This document shows, piece by piece, positions 28,556-38,390 of a stretch of 64,000 bases of DNA. A model generated the notes under the pieces. The model saw nothing but the letters and a program-made list of their open reading frames with translations. It was not told the DNA's origin and made no database searches. This stretch comes from Bacteroides sp. An322 (lineage in GTDB: Bacteria > Bacteroidota > Bacteroidia > Bacteroidales > Bacteroidaceae), in contig NZ_NFIN01000001.1 in the NCBI RefSeq assembly GCF_002161765.1, positions 1 through 64,000 on the forward strand, given 5' to 3'. The position numbers and the translations under genes are program-made. Numbering within the stretch: the stretch's first letter is position 1; each line of letters starts with the position of its first letter.

Positions 28556-30178
28556 TTACTGAGGATTTTGAGTCAAGTTACTATTGGTTAACATAATCTT
28601 ATTAGGTATCGGATATAGATTCCGGTTCGGGTTACTCTTGTCATGAGAGAACCATGATTTCGTTGTAAATACACCAAAACGAATCATGTCTTGACGACGG
28701 CGTCCCTCTTGACAAAACTCCCATCCTAATTCATCTAAGAAACGACCGTATTTTATATCCTCTCCACCTTCGTGGGTTTCCAGATTTTCATCACGGCGTC
28801 CATAATCATAGCAACTGCCTTCTTCCAATTGCTGGTCGGTCACAATAGCGTCATTTATGTCCTCAAATGCACGTTTGCGGACTTCGGTAACCAATTCCCC
28901 TGCGCCCGGTTGCCCCGAACGCATCAATGCTTCCGCTTTCATCATCAAGACATCAGCATAACGGAATAAAGGCCAGTCATTACTTAAACGGTTGGTTATT
29001 CCTTGAGCATATTCAAACTTACCCCAACGGTAGCCATCATCTACATCCGAAGCATCTATCGAGGGTACTGAATTCGTATAAATCAACGGTCCTTCACCAT
29101 CACTTCGTTGCAATATCTCACCCGAAGCCGTATATTGCTGACCCTGAATATAATTTTGTGCCAAACGAAGGTCATTCGGATGGAAAGTATCAATAAATTG
29201 CGGGATAGCACATACTCCTCCCCAAGGCCGTTCTGTAAATTGATAAGTATCCTGGTTTTCCGGAGCCAATGTATACATGTGGAAATCGAAATCGTTCCAA
29301 CCCGTTACATAGATTTCATCAAAAGGCAAGGCAAAAATAATTTCTTTTGAGTTTTCATTGTTTGTAACAAATACATTTTTTTGGTTGGCTTCCAAGGCAT
29401 ACTCATTAGATGAATTAGCAAAGTCAATCACTGCATCACATTCATCTATGCACTTTTGCCATTGTGGAGTACCCGACCATATTTCTGCATTCAGATACAT
29501 TTTAGCGAGCAATGTATGGGCTGCCCATTTATTGAAACGTCCATAATAATACCCACGTGGAGTTTCCGATAATAAATCAATGTTCTCGGTCACTTCTTTT
29601 ATGATAAAGTCGAATACCTCTTTCCGTGTAGACTGCTTAGGCAAAGAAGAATCTTTAAAATCTGTCACAATAGGCACATTCCCATAGAGGTCTACCAATA
29701 TATAATAATAAGATGCGCGTAATACCTTCAACTCAGCGATTAAAGGTTCTCTTGTAGCCTCATCTACCGTAATTACCCCCTCTTCTATCTGAGAAAGAAT
29801 CCGGTTACAAGTATTGATTCCGTTATAAGTGCGTTCCCAGCCTTGCAATACACCGTCATCCTCTGTAGTCCATGTATGCTCATGCCAACGCTTATAAATA
29901 TATCCGTCTACCCAACCGATTCCCAAGCGGGCAGGAATAACATCTTGGTCAGCCGACAATTCTTGCGAACGAACTACGCCGTTCCATTGCAAAAGCGTTT
30001 CACGCCAAGGAATATAAGCAGCATTCACCAAATAACTTACTTCTTCCTCAGTTTTCGGAGCGTAATTTTCAGACACTACTTGTCCATAGCTATCATCCAA
30101 TAAATTGGTACATGCGCTGCTGCCTGCCAAAAGCAAGCCCAACAAACCAATTGAATATATTTTATTTATATGTTTCAT
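28556..30178 (-). CDS. SusD-like surface glycan-binding lipoprotein
   Basis: 540 residues. Lipoprotein signal with lipobox LAGSSAC (Cys23), then the acidic TNLLDD start typical of SusD. Helical, TPR-containing fold: VLRASYYYILVDLYGNVPIVTDF and TRKEVFDFIIKEVTENIDLL are standard SusD stretches; C-terminal RRRQDMIRFGVF and NPNRNLYPIPNKIM end as the family does. It caps the SusC channel at the cell surface and binds the oligosaccharide. 20 bp behind SusC. Confidence 0.94.
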   Translation of the reverse strand: MKHINKIYSIGLLGLLLAGSSACTNLLDDSYGQVVSENYAPKTEEEVSYLVNAAYIPWRETLLQWNGVVRSQELSADQDVIPARLGIGWVDGYIYKRWHEHTWTTEDDGVLQGWERTYNGINTCNRILSQIEEGVITVDEATREPLIAELKVLRASYYYILVDLYGNVPIVTDFKDSSLPKQSTRKEVFDFIIKEVTENIDLLSETPRGYYYGRFNKWAAHTLLAKMYLNAEIWSGTPQWQKCIDECDAVIDFANSSNEYALEANQKNVFVTNNENSKEIIFALPFDEIYVTGWNDFDFHMYTLAPENQDTYQFTERPWGGVCAIPQFIDTFHPNDLRLAQNYIQGQQYTASGEILQRSDGEGPLIYTNSVPSIDASDVDDGYRWGKFEYAQGITNRLSNDWPLFRYADVLMMKAEALMRSGQPGAGELVTEVRKRAFEDINDAIVTDQQLEEGSCYDYGRRDENLETHEGGEDIKYGRFLDELGWEFCQEGRRRQDMIRFGVFTTKSWFSHDKSNPNRNLYPIPNKIMLTNSNLTQNPQ

Positions 30179-30198
30179 TGTAGTAAATAGTTAAAAGG

Positions 30199-33100
30199 TT
30201 AGAACTTGACATTGACTCCAAAAGTAAATGAACGTGATGTCGGATACCGGTCTCGCGTATCATACCCCGGTGTCAATCCATCGGTAGGAACTTCCGGGTC
30301 AATTCCTTTATAACCTGTAATGGTCAAAGTATTCAAAACTGAAGCATACAAACGTAAGGACTTTATATACTTCCCAATCTTACCAAAATTATATCCCAAG
30401 GTGATATTATCTATTTTCCAATAATCACCGTCCTCTACATAATAGCTATTAAATTCCGGCTCAACTTCTGGGCTTAATGTATGCTTGCCGAAAACCAAGT
30501 CATTGACAGATTTCAAACGGTTTTCTACACGGGAGTTTTTCACATTTTCATAGTTCATACGGGCACCGTTGATAATTTGGAAACCGAATGCACCACGCAT
30601 GGTAATTGCCAAATCAAAATTCTTATAACGGAAGTTATTGTTCCAACCGGCATAATATTTCGGCAAACCGTTTCCGATAACATGCTTGTCTTCCGGAGCA
30701 TGAGTAAAATCTTTGTAGTTAACCAAGTTTCCGTTCCGGTCTTCATAAATCCAACGTCCTTCGCTATCCACATCAACCACTTTAAATCCATAGAAATTAC
30801 CGATACTTTCGCCTACTTGCACCCGGTGTGATGATGCCACTTGTCCGGCATATTCTACTGAACCTGTATCGAAATAATCATACTCGGTCTTAAAGATACT
30901 TCCTGAAAGACTCTCTAATTTGTTCGAGTTGAAAGAGAACGTTGCGGTTGTGCTCCATTCAAAATCTTTTGTTTGTACTGGAATCACATTCACTAACACT
31001 TCAACACCTTGGTTTCTCATCTTACCACCGTTAGCAGTAGTCGTATTATACAGATTCGGAGGAGTAGGCACTGCATAATCATAAATCAAGCCATCTACCA
31101 ACCGGTTATAATAATCAATCGTACCAGACAAACGTCCCTTCCAAGAAACCCAGTCAATACCTACGTTTGTTTCTTTCTTTTCTTCCCAACGCAAATCCGG
31201 ATTCGGATTAGAAGCAGGGACAATCGTTTGTATCCATGCATTATTCACGTATGCATACGAACCATATTTAAGCATAGCTACACCTAAGAATGATTTAGCA
31301 GGCTGGGAACCAGTCACACCATAACCTACACGAAGCTTCAAATCATCGAATAGATTCTGATGCTGCATGAATGATTCTTCAGTAATTCTCCAACCGAATG
31401 AAACAGACGGGAACAATCCCCATGCATTATCAGTCCCCCACAACTGGCTGGCACCTTCATAACGCAAGGCAGCCATAAACAAATAACGGTTTTTCCATGA
31501 ATAAGTAGCACGACCAAAGAAACCAATCAGATTTGTACGCGTCTTGCTTGACCCTGCCGATGCTTTTCCTTCTTTCAATGCAGAGCCGATACCAATATTG
31601 TGCCATCCACCAAAATAATCGTCTTGGAATCCATAGTTATCAAAATAAAGGTCTTCATAATCAGTTTCGTCATACGTATAACCTCCCATTATAGAGAACG
31701 TATGGTCATTGATAGTCTTATTATATTGAGCCGTTAATTCCATCAATTTTTCCATTTCTGTAGAAGAGCCAACCGAAGACCAACCGTCTTTATGGTCACG
31801 TAATGCAGAAATATGGTTTTGAGTTTCATTATATCCTCGGTTCATGTTTTTACGAGTATAAGAGAACATGGCAGATAACGTCAAATCCTTAATCGGATTA
31901 TATGTAATGCTTCCATTATAGCGCAATTCTGTCCGTTTCACGTTTCCACTTGCTTCATACAACAAAGCCAACGGATTTTCATATTCAAATTTATTCACAT
32001 TCTCATACCACGAGCCGTCTTCATTGCGGATAGGTTCGGTCGGATTACGGCGTGTAGCCTGTGAATAAACACCTCCACGGAAACTTCCTCCATTAGTTGT
32101 AGATTCCATTTGGCTTTTTCTTCCGAATACACCGAATTTCAATCTAACCTTATCGTCAAACATGCGATGCGTAATTTCAACACGTCCGCGGAAATTTTCA
32201 AAATCAGATTTCTTCATCGTTCCCTGACGGTCTGCATAGTTGATATTGGCTATGTAACTGGTCTTTGAATTACCTCCCATCAAAGAAAGATTGTGCACAT
32301 GACTGATTGGAGTACGGGTTATTTCATCTACCCAATCTGTATTATATCCATAATCATAATCTGGATACAATGCAGCAAACTCACGTCCGTCCAGCATATC
32401 CAATTTGCTTGCCAACATAGAGGTACTGATGTATCCACTATAATCTACCGCACAAATATCACCTCCTTTAGCTTGCTTGGTTGTAATCAAAATTACACCA
32501 TTCGTACCTCGTGTACCATAGATAGCTGCAGCAGAACCATCTTTCAACACATCCACACTTTCTACGTCTTCCGGCGCTACAGTACTCAAGTCACCCGGGA
32601 CTCCGTCAATCAATATTAAAGGATTGGTATTTGCTCCACCAATGGTATTCGTTCCTCTTAAACGAATCTGTGTACCTCCAGCCGGGTCACCGCTCGGATT
32701 AGTAATAGCCAAACCAGCGACTTTACCTTGAATCAACTGGCCGACATCTTTTACCGCACCTTTTACAAAATCATCAGCTTTTACACTAGCAACCGCACTG
32801 GTCACATCTCCTTTACGCTGTGTACCATAACCGATTACCACAACTTCATCCAGCAATTCCGTATCTTCGCGCATGATTATTTGCAAAGTTTTGCCTGACT
32901 GAACCAATACACGTTCAGGCTTGAAGCCAATAAAAGAGATTTCAAGCATAGCTTTCTTTGCCACTTCCAATGAAAAGTTTCCATCCAAGTCAGTAATTGT
33001 ACCGTTTGCAGAACCTTCCTCTTTAATAGAGGCGCCAATAATTGGTTCTCCGTTCTTGTCCACCACTTTTCCTGACACTTTGATTTTTTCTTGCCGTTGT

Positions 33101-33225
33101 TGCGATAATTCAACAGCTTCTTTCATTTCCTTGCCGGTATCCAAAGGGACTGAATGCGAAAATGCCGGCACATTCAAACAAAATGCGGCTAAACCAGCCA
33201 ACACCATTCTTTTTAAGTTTCTCAT
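30199..33225 (-). CDS. SusC-like TonB-dependent outer membrane transporter
   Basis: 1008 residues. Signal peptide (MRNLKRMVLAGLAAFCLNVPAFS), then an N-terminal carboxypeptidase-D-like domain (about 48-125: VSGKVVDKNGEPIIGASI, FSLEVAKKAMLEISFIGF), the TonB-box region DEVVVIGYGTQRKGDVTSAV, the plug with LRGTNTIGGANTNPLILIDG and DVLKDGSAAAIYGTRGTNGV, and a 22-strand barrel ending SRSFTFGVNVKF. Imports the oligosaccharide captured by SusD using TonB energy. First gene of the locus downstream of the regulator. Confidence 0.95.
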   Translation of the reverse strand: MRNLKRMVLAGLAAFCLNVPAFSHSVPLDTGKEMKEAVELSQQRQEKIKVSGKVVDKNGEPIIGASIKEEGSANGTITDLDGNFSLEVAKKAMLEISFIGFKPERVLVQSGKTLQIIMREDTELLDEVVVIGYGTQRKGDVTSAVASVKADDFVKGAVKDVGQLIQGKVAGLAITNPSGDPAGGTQIRLRGTNTIGGANTNPLILIDGVPGDLSTVAPEDVESVDVLKDGSAAAIYGTRGTNGVILITTKQAKGGDICAVDYSGYISTSMLASKLDMLDGREFAALYPDYDYGYNTDWVDEITRTPISHVHNLSLMGGNSKTSYIANINYADRQGTMKKSDFENFRGRVEITHRMFDDKVRLKFGVFGRKSQMESTTNGGSFRGGVYSQATRRNPTEPIRNEDGSWYENVNKFEYENPLALLYEASGNVKRTELRYNGSITYNPIKDLTLSAMFSYTRKNMNRGYNETQNHISALRDHKDGWSSVGSSTEMEKLMELTAQYNKTINDHTFSIMGGYTYDETDYEDLYFDNYGFQDDYFGGWHNIGIGSALKEGKASAGSSKTRTNLIGFFGRATYSWKNRYLFMAALRYEGASQLWGTDNAWGLFPSVSFGWRITEESFMQHQNLFDDLKLRVGYGVTGSQPAKSFLGVAMLKYGSYAYVNNAWIQTIVPASNPNPDLRWEEKKETNVGIDWVSWKGRLSGTIDYYNRLVDGLIYDYAVPTPPNLYNTTTANGGKMRNQGVEVLVNVIPVQTKDFEWSTTATFSFNSNKLESLSGSIFKTEYDYFDTGSVEYAGQVASSHRVQVGESIGNFYGFKVVDVDSEGRWIYEDRNGNLVNYKDFTHAPEDKHVIGNGLPKYYAGWNNNFRYKNFDLAITMRGAFGFQIINGARMNYENVKNSRVENRLKSVNDLVFGKHTLSPEVEPEFNSYYVEDGDYWKIDNITLGYNFGKIGKYIKSLRLYASVLNTLTITGYKGIDPEVPTDGLTPGYDTRDRYPTSRSFTFGVNVKF

Positions 33226-33282
33226 GATTAAGATTAGTTTTTATTAACATAAAGTTTTTGCAATTATGCATAATTATCAATA

Positions 33283-33290
33283 CAAAAATA
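33283..33290 (-). promoter_or_regulatory. -7 promoter element of susC (TATTTTTG)
   Basis: TAnnTTTG on the minus strand 58 bp before susC. No -33 TTTG, as expected for a promoter that needs an activator; the regulator gene lies just upstream. Confidence 0.5.
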
Positions 33291-33363
33291 GCTTATTCAA
33301 CACCATGTACTAATATATTCATGTTGAAAAGAATAATACAAATGTTGAAAACCGCATTAATTA

Positions 33364-36177
33364 TCAGTGCTTTCCTTTTCTATTTACATATTGGGAAGGG
33401 CGTACCCCAAATTCCTCCTGAAAACATTTACTGAGATAGCTCGATGTACTAAAGCCTACCATATCTGCCACCTCGGCTACCGTATACCCCTCCTCCAATA
33501 AATGAGCAGCTTGCTTCAAACGAACGGAACGGATGAAATTAGTCGGCGTTTTTCCTACTATAGCGACTAATTTCCGGTATAATCCGGTACGGTCCATGCA
33601 AAGGTCACGGCTCCATGCCTCTACCGAATATGCCGGATTCGTGAGGTTCATCTCTACATAATGCAATGCCTTCCGGATAAAAGCCTCATCAGATTCCGAC
33701 AATAAAGAATTTTCTTCATCAGGCGACACTTTCTCCTGCGATTGCTTTTTCCGTTCCTCCTGCTGTTCCAACAAACGGCGCATATCCATCAATAATGCGT
33801 CCAAGTCAAGTGTTTTCTCATCTGCAGGCAAAGGAAGTAATACGCCCTCAGCCAATTGCCCTATCAGATTTTTCAATCCTATGGTCTCCTGCTTTATCCC
33901 CTGCAGCCGACGCTTCGTACAACCTTCATTTACTAAAAGGAGTGCCTCATCCAGAGAGGGCAACATTTTTTCTACAGGAGCCTGCAACTCTTGATTGATA
34001 TTTTGTAGAAATACCCCTTTCATCTCATCCAACTTTTCTTTCTGCTCACGCACCAAACAACGCTTCTTATAACGTAAATAACCCGTTAATGAAGCTACAA
34101 CCGCCCCTAATGCCATTACTACATAAAGCAAGTAAGCCCACGAAGTCTGCCAAAAAGGAGGTTTTACCGTAATCTGCAATTCCGCATAACATTTTTGCCA
34201 ATTCTCGCCATTGCGCGTCGCCCGTACCCGAAAGCAATATGTTCCGGGAGGCACATCGGTATAAGTGACATATCCACGTCCGTCTGAAGAACGCATCTGC
34301 AATTCTTTTTCATCCAATCCCTCCAAACAATACCGGTAATACGTCTGGGTAGGATTGATATAATTTAAAGCAGAAAACTCCAATGAGAAAAAGTTTTGGT
34401 CATAATCCAATATAATCTCTTGCGTTTGCGACAAAGGACGTTCTAAAATCACCCTACCATCGTATGCTATCCCCTGCTCTACCCGTTTGCCAAACAAATT
34501 AAAACCAACAAAAAGCGGGACAAAAGGAGGTTGCCCCAATACTAATTTGGAAGAAGAAAGACTATTGAATCCATTGATGCCGCCCCAATAAATCGTACCG
34601 TCAGAAGCTTGAAAGACCGAACGGGGACAAAATTCATTCTCGATAACTCCGTCTAATTGATTGAAATTAGCAAATGAATAACGGTCTGTTCCGTCTCTCC
34701 TTGAATGAACCGTCAAATAAGAAAGTCCGTTAGCTGTAGCAATCCAAAGCGTTGAATCAGAAGTCGCAATAATTGAACGGATTACATTATTAACCAAACC
34801 GTCTGTTGTATAAAATATACGTTTAACACCTGTTCTCGGATTCCAGTACACCAATCCGTCTTCTTGCCCTATCCAAATATTCTTTTTAGCATCAACCAAT
34901 GCATCATTACACGAGTGCAAAGACGAAATGTGCAATGAATCGCTTATCGAAATATTTTTACGAGATACAGACAAGCCTGTTTTCTTCAATGGAGAAAGTG
35001 CATTATCAGGAGTATATTCAAATACGCCTTCCGTAGTCTCCACCAATATCTGATGTTCATCGGTTTCTCTAAAGCCTGTAACCTGTAAATCCTCATCACC
35101 TGTAACCGGAAATAAAGTCCGTCCGATGTTACGGAAACGAAAACGGTCAGGGTGATAATAAAGTATACCTCTATTCAGTGTACCGACCCACAATCCGCCT
35201 CGGACATCGTAATAAAGTGTACTCACTTCGGTTTCGATTTTACGTCCGTCTACCAATTTCAAGACAGGAATATATTCTTTCTGATTCAAATCTGAAGAAA
35301 TAAACCACAAGCCGTTTGTACCGCTTAACCAAATATTGCCTTTATGGTCAAGCGAAATGTAATTAGCCCAACCAGAAGGACGTAACACTTCAGTCCATTC
35401 GCTTGATGTATAATCGAAATAAAGCAGTACGCCCCCTTGACTCCCGTTACAAAGTTGATAAAAACCGTCTTCAACCGTCACGATATACGATGTTCGTCCA
35501 TACCGTTCTTTAGAAAGAATATTACCCAACCACTTTCTATATAATTCGGTTTTGGAAACTAAATCATAACAAAACAAGACACCCGACTTATAAAACAGAT
35601 AGAGTTTGCCTTTGGATACAGCCAAATCATAAATCGAATCATCCTTTTGTCCGGACAAAGAAAACACCTGACGTAAAATACATTTTGCTTGTAAATCCTC
35701 ATTATCAACGCAAACCAATTTATCACTTTCCGTCACTATCCAAAAGTTTTTCTCTTCATCCATGAAGAAATCGTTCAAAGGCTCGTCTATCCCCCATTGC
35801 ATTAACAAGCTATCCGGATGAACCACAACCTGTTCTTGGGTTATATCCACCGCCATAAGCATTTCCCAGTTTTTCATCCAGACATGCCCGTGCCCGTCTA
35901 TATATTCATGATGAAATCCTTCATACGTAGAAAGTTTGCAAATATGTTCTTGCCCATAATGCAGGTAAGTGAATCCCGTACCATCGTACAAGTTAAACTG
36001 CCCGACCGTGGTTATTAACATACGTCCATCGGGAAGCTGGGTTATGTTCCGCACCCGATTGCCCGACAATCCTTGCGTAGCATCTATGGGCGTAAAAACC
36101 ACAAAAGGTGCTTCTGCAAAGCTATAACCTGTTGCCCATACTGCACACATATATATAATAAGGAGCAAACGTCTCAT
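33364..36177 (-). CDS. propeller-type membrane regulator with AraC DNA-binding domain, lacking kinase and receiver
   Basis: 937 residues. Signal/anchor at the N-terminus, two-component-type propeller repeats (about 25-600; e.g. ITQLPDGRMLITT, WIGTATGLSYL-like LWIATANGLSYL), Y_Y_Y domain (about 605-670; VPPGTYCFRVRATRNGENW), one membrane helix (about 681-702), then a short helical linker and an AraC HTH (about 849-935: YRKLVAIVGKTPTNFIRSVRL, AEVADMVGFSTSSYLSKCF). Hybrid two-component regulators of ~1300-1400 residues have histidine kinase and receiver domains between these parts; here both are missing. A relic of the phosphate-acceptor helix remains, FLQNINQELQAPV, with Gln729 where the His should be. 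Probably signals directly through the membrane to the DNA-binding domain. Confidence 0.85.
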   Translation of the reverse strand: MRRLLLIIYMCAVWATGYSFAEAPFVVFTPIDATQGLSGNRVRNITQLPDGRMLITTVGQFNLYDGTGFTYLHYGQEHICKLSTYEGFHHEYIDGHGHVWMKNWEMLMAVDITQEQVVVHPDSLLMQWGIDEPLNDFFMDEEKNFWIVTESDKLVCVDNEDLQAKCILRQVFSLSGQKDDSIYDLAVSKGKLYLFYKSGVLFCYDLVSKTELYRKWLGNILSKERYGRTSYIVTVEDGFYQLCNGSQGGVLLYFDYTSSEWTEVLRPSGWANYISLDHKGNIWLSGTNGLWFISSDLNQKEYIPVLKLVDGRKIETEVSTLYYDVRGGLWVGTLNRGILYYHPDRFRFRNIGRTLFPVTGDEDLQVTGFRETDEHQILVETTEGVFEYTPDNALSPLKKTGLSVSRKNISISDSLHISSLHSCNDALVDAKKNIWIGQEDGLVYWNPRTGVKRIFYTTDGLVNNVIRSIIATSDSTLWIATANGLSYLTVHSRRDGTDRYSFANFNQLDGVIENEFCPRSVFQASDGTIYWGGINGFNSLSSSKLVLGQPPFVPLFVGFNLFGKRVEQGIAYDGRVILERPLSQTQEIILDYDQNFFSLEFSALNYINPTQTYYRYCLEGLDEKELQMRSSDGRGYVTYTDVPPGTYCFRVRATRNGENWQKCYAELQITVKPPFWQTSWAYLLYVVMALGAVVASLTGYLRYKKRCLVREQKEKLDEMKGVFLQNINQELQAPVEKMLPSLDEALLLVNEGCTKRRLQGIKQETIGLKNLIGQLAEGVLLPLPADEKTLDLDALLMDMRRLLEQQEERKKQSQEKVSPDEENSLLSESDEAFIRKALHYVEMNLTNPAYSVEAWSRDLCMDRTGLYRKLVAIVGKTPTNFIRSVRLKQAAHLLEEGYTVAEVADMVGFSTSSYLSKCFQEEFGVRPSQYVNRKGKH

Positions 36178-36212
36178 ATTCCCGTTTCAGTTATTTGATT
36201 TGAAGGTTTCAA

Positions 36213-36244
36213 CAAAGATACATCATTCTTTCTCCAAATCCAAA
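36213..36244 (-). promoter_or_regulatory. promoter of the propeller regulator
   Basis: Minus-strand TTTG (36241-36244), 20 bp, TATCTTTG (36213-36220), 36 bp before the regulator start. Full consensus, so expression is likely constitutive. Confidence 0.7.
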
Positions 36245-36361
36245 TGTATACTTTAAAAATCATATTTCAAATAATGAGTTTCAATTCTTGATATAGCGCA
36301 AGATTTTCAATCAAAATCCGATTATTCTCATCTTAAAGATACACAATCGTCCGCTTTCACC

Positions 36362-36369
36362 TAATTTTG
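36362..36369 (+). promoter_or_regulatory. -7 promoter element of the MATE gene (TAATTTTG)
   Basis: Exact TAnnTTTG 24 bp before the MATE start. No -33 box. Confidence 0.5.
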
Positions 36370-36392
36370 CACCGATTTTTAGTTGGAGTAGT

Positions 36393-37763
36393 ATGGCACA
36401 ATCAAAAGAGATGACAGCGGGGCCTTCCTTGCCGTTGATATTCAATTTCACTTTACCCCTTTTATTGGGAAATTTATTACAACAGACCTATTCACTGGTA
36501 GATGCTGCAATTGTCGGTAAATTCCTAGGCATCAACGCATTGGCTTCTGTAGGCGCAAGCACCTCTGTGGTATTTTTGATATTAGGCTTTTGTAACGGAT
36601 GTTGCGGTGGTTTTGCTATTCCCGTAGCACAAAAATTCGGAGCAAGAGATTATGTCACGATGCGCCGTTATGTTTCGGTCAGCCTGAAGATTTCTGGAGT
36701 CATGTCGGTTATCATTACGGTTATTACAAGTTTGCTTTGCGCATTCATTTTAAAGAGTATGCAAACGCCCGAAAATATCTTCGAAGGAGCATATTACTAC
36801 TTGCTTATCACCTTTATCGGAATCCCTTGTACGTTCTTCTACAATCTTTTATCGAGTATTATCCGGGCATTGGGAGATAGCAAAACACCATTTTGGTTCT
36901 TGCTTCTTTCTACGGTGCTGAATATTTTCCTCGACTTATTTTGCATTTTAATATTAAATTGGGGAGTAGCCGGAGCTTCCATTGCTACGGTTCTCTCACA
37001 AGGAGTATCTGCCGTACTTTGCTATTTCTATATGAACCGCAAATTCGAGATATTGCGCACTACAGCCTCCGACCGGCGTTATCGTCCCGAATTGGCAAAA
37101 CAACTTTTATCAATCGGAGTGCCGATGGGACTTCAATTTTCGATTACCGCTATCGGCAGCATCATGCTGCAAAGTGCCAATAATGCATTAGGTACAGCAT
37201 GTGTGGCTGCATTTACGGCAGCTATGCGCATCAAAATGGTTTTCTTATGCGCCCTTGATAGTTTGGGTATGGCAATGGCTACCTATAGCGGTCAGAATTA
37301 CGGTGCAGGAAAGCCCGACCGGATTTGGCAAGGCATCAAGTCGGCTATCGTTATGATGATGATTTACATCGTAGCGGTAAATATTATCATTTGGGGATGG
37401 GCGGACAAAATTGCCCTTTTATTTATTGCCCCAAGCGAAACGGAAATCATTAAAGATACCGCCCTTTTTGTCCACATCAATGTCTCCTTTTTCCCTTTAT
37501 TGGGATTACTCAGTGTACTCCGTTATAGCATTCAAGGAGCGGGGTATACCAAGCTGGCAATGTTTTCGGGTGTGTCGGAAATGGTTGCCCGAGTCTTGGT
37601 TAGTCTTATCATAGTCCCGATATTCGGCTTTATGGGGGTCTGCTTCGGAGACCCTACCGCCTGGCTTTTCGCTTGCCTGTTTCTCATTCCCGCGTTCTCG
37701 TACGTCTACCGGCGATTACAGCACATCGTAGTGAAAGAACAAATTTCTACTGTACATAATTAA
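36393..37763 (+). CDS. MATE family efflux transporter
   Basis: 456 residues with about twelve hydrophobic helices in two six-helix halves. Family landmarks: FNFTLPLLLGNLLQQTYSLVDAAIVGKFLG at the start (broken here across TM1), GASTSVVFLILGFCNGC, PFWFLLLSTVLNIFLD, IGVPMGLQFSITAIGS opening the second half, and AMATYSGQNYGAGKPDRI. Exports drugs or metabolites in exchange for Na+ or H+; substrate unknown. Divergent from the regulator gene; not obviously part of the glycan locus. Confidence 0.93.
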   Translation: MAQSKEMTAGPSLPLIFNFTLPLLLGNLLQQTYSLVDAAIVGKFLGINALASVGASTSVVFLILGFCNGCCGGFAIPVAQKFGARDYVTMRRYVSVSLKISGVMSVIITVITSLLCAFILKSMQTPENIFEGAYYYLLITFIGIPCTFFYNLLSSIIRALGDSKTPFWFLLLSTVLNIFLDLFCILILNWGVAGASIATVLSQGVSAVLCYFYMNRKFEILRTTASDRRYRPELAKQLLSIGVPMGLQFSITAIGSIMLQSANNALGTACVAAFTAAMRIKMVFLCALDSLGMAMATYSGQNYGAGKPDRIWQGIKSAIVMMMIYIVAVNIIIWGWADKIALLFIAPSETEIIKDTALFVHINVSFFPLLGLLSVLRYSIQGAGYTKLAMFSGVSEMVARVLVSLIIVPIFGFMGVCFGDPTAWLFACLFLIPAFSYVYRRLQHIVVKEQISTVHN

Positions 37764-37803
37764 TATAAGTTCAATATATAGAACCTATTTCGGAGAATTA
37801 AAT

Positions 37804-37811
37804 TATATTTG
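37804..37811 (+). promoter_or_regulatory. -7 promoter element (TATATTTG)
   Basis: TAnnTTTG 34 bp before the small membrane protein gene; no -33 box. Confidence 0.4.
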
Positions 37812-37844
37812 TAAAGATGAAGAAATAAAGAAACGATTCGAACT

Positions 37845-38303
37845 ATGAAAAAAGCCGTTGTTTGGTACATATTGATTGCTATTATAGTATTGCTAGTCGC
37901 TTTTAATAGAAAAGAAATAACTGCTTATGTAGCGAAAACATGGATGGAATCCGTGAAAGAAGACATACCGGATATGCTTCATTTCCGATATACATCGGTC
38001 GATTCATTATACGAAATAAAACCGTACATGTATTTTCTTTTTATCGGGAAAAATGCGGATGAAAATAAAGATTCCTTGTATCTATCGTCTCAAAGAATGG
38101 ACTCCTTATTAGTACTAACATGTCATTCAATACCTGATGAGTTAAAACAGACTGATACAGACATCTTGTATTTACCCCAATCGGCTTTTGATTTTTTGGT
38201 AGATGAAAATAATTCCATACAGCTATATAAAGTAGTAAACGTGAGGAAAAATACGGCTGGAAATCTGTATCAATTGCACAAAATGTTAAATGCGCAAAGA
38301 TAG
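37845..38303 (+). CDS. hypothetical single-pass membrane protein
   Basis: 152 residues. An N-terminal hydrophobic helix (VVWYILIAIIVLLVAF, residues 4-20 roughly) and a soluble remainder, probably outside the inner membrane. The soluble part alternates short strands and helices (MYFLFIGKNADENKD, DSLLVLTCHSIPDEL, DILYLPQSAFDFL). I do not recognise a family. It lies 87 bp before the GH10-like gene on the same strand, but that gene has its own promoter signal. Confidence 0.6.
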   Translation: MKKAVVWYILIAIIVLLVAFNRKEITAYVAKTWMESVKEDIPDMLHFRYTSVDSLYEIKPYMYFLFIGKNADENKDSLYLSSQRMDSLLVLTCHSIPDELKQTDTDILYLPQSAFDFLVDENNSIQLYKVVNVRKNTAGNLYQLHKMLNAQR

Positions 38304-38360
38304 CCATTTTGCATATCATAAAGTCCGGACGAAAATGATAGGGCATATCATGAAATTCAC

Positions 38361-38368
38361 TATCTTTG
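38361..38368 (+). promoter_or_regulatory. -7 promoter element (TATCTTTG)
   Basis: TAnnTTTG 22 bp before the GH10-like gene. Confidence 0.45.
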
Positions 38369-38390
38369 CCCCCGACTGAAAATAATGTAA

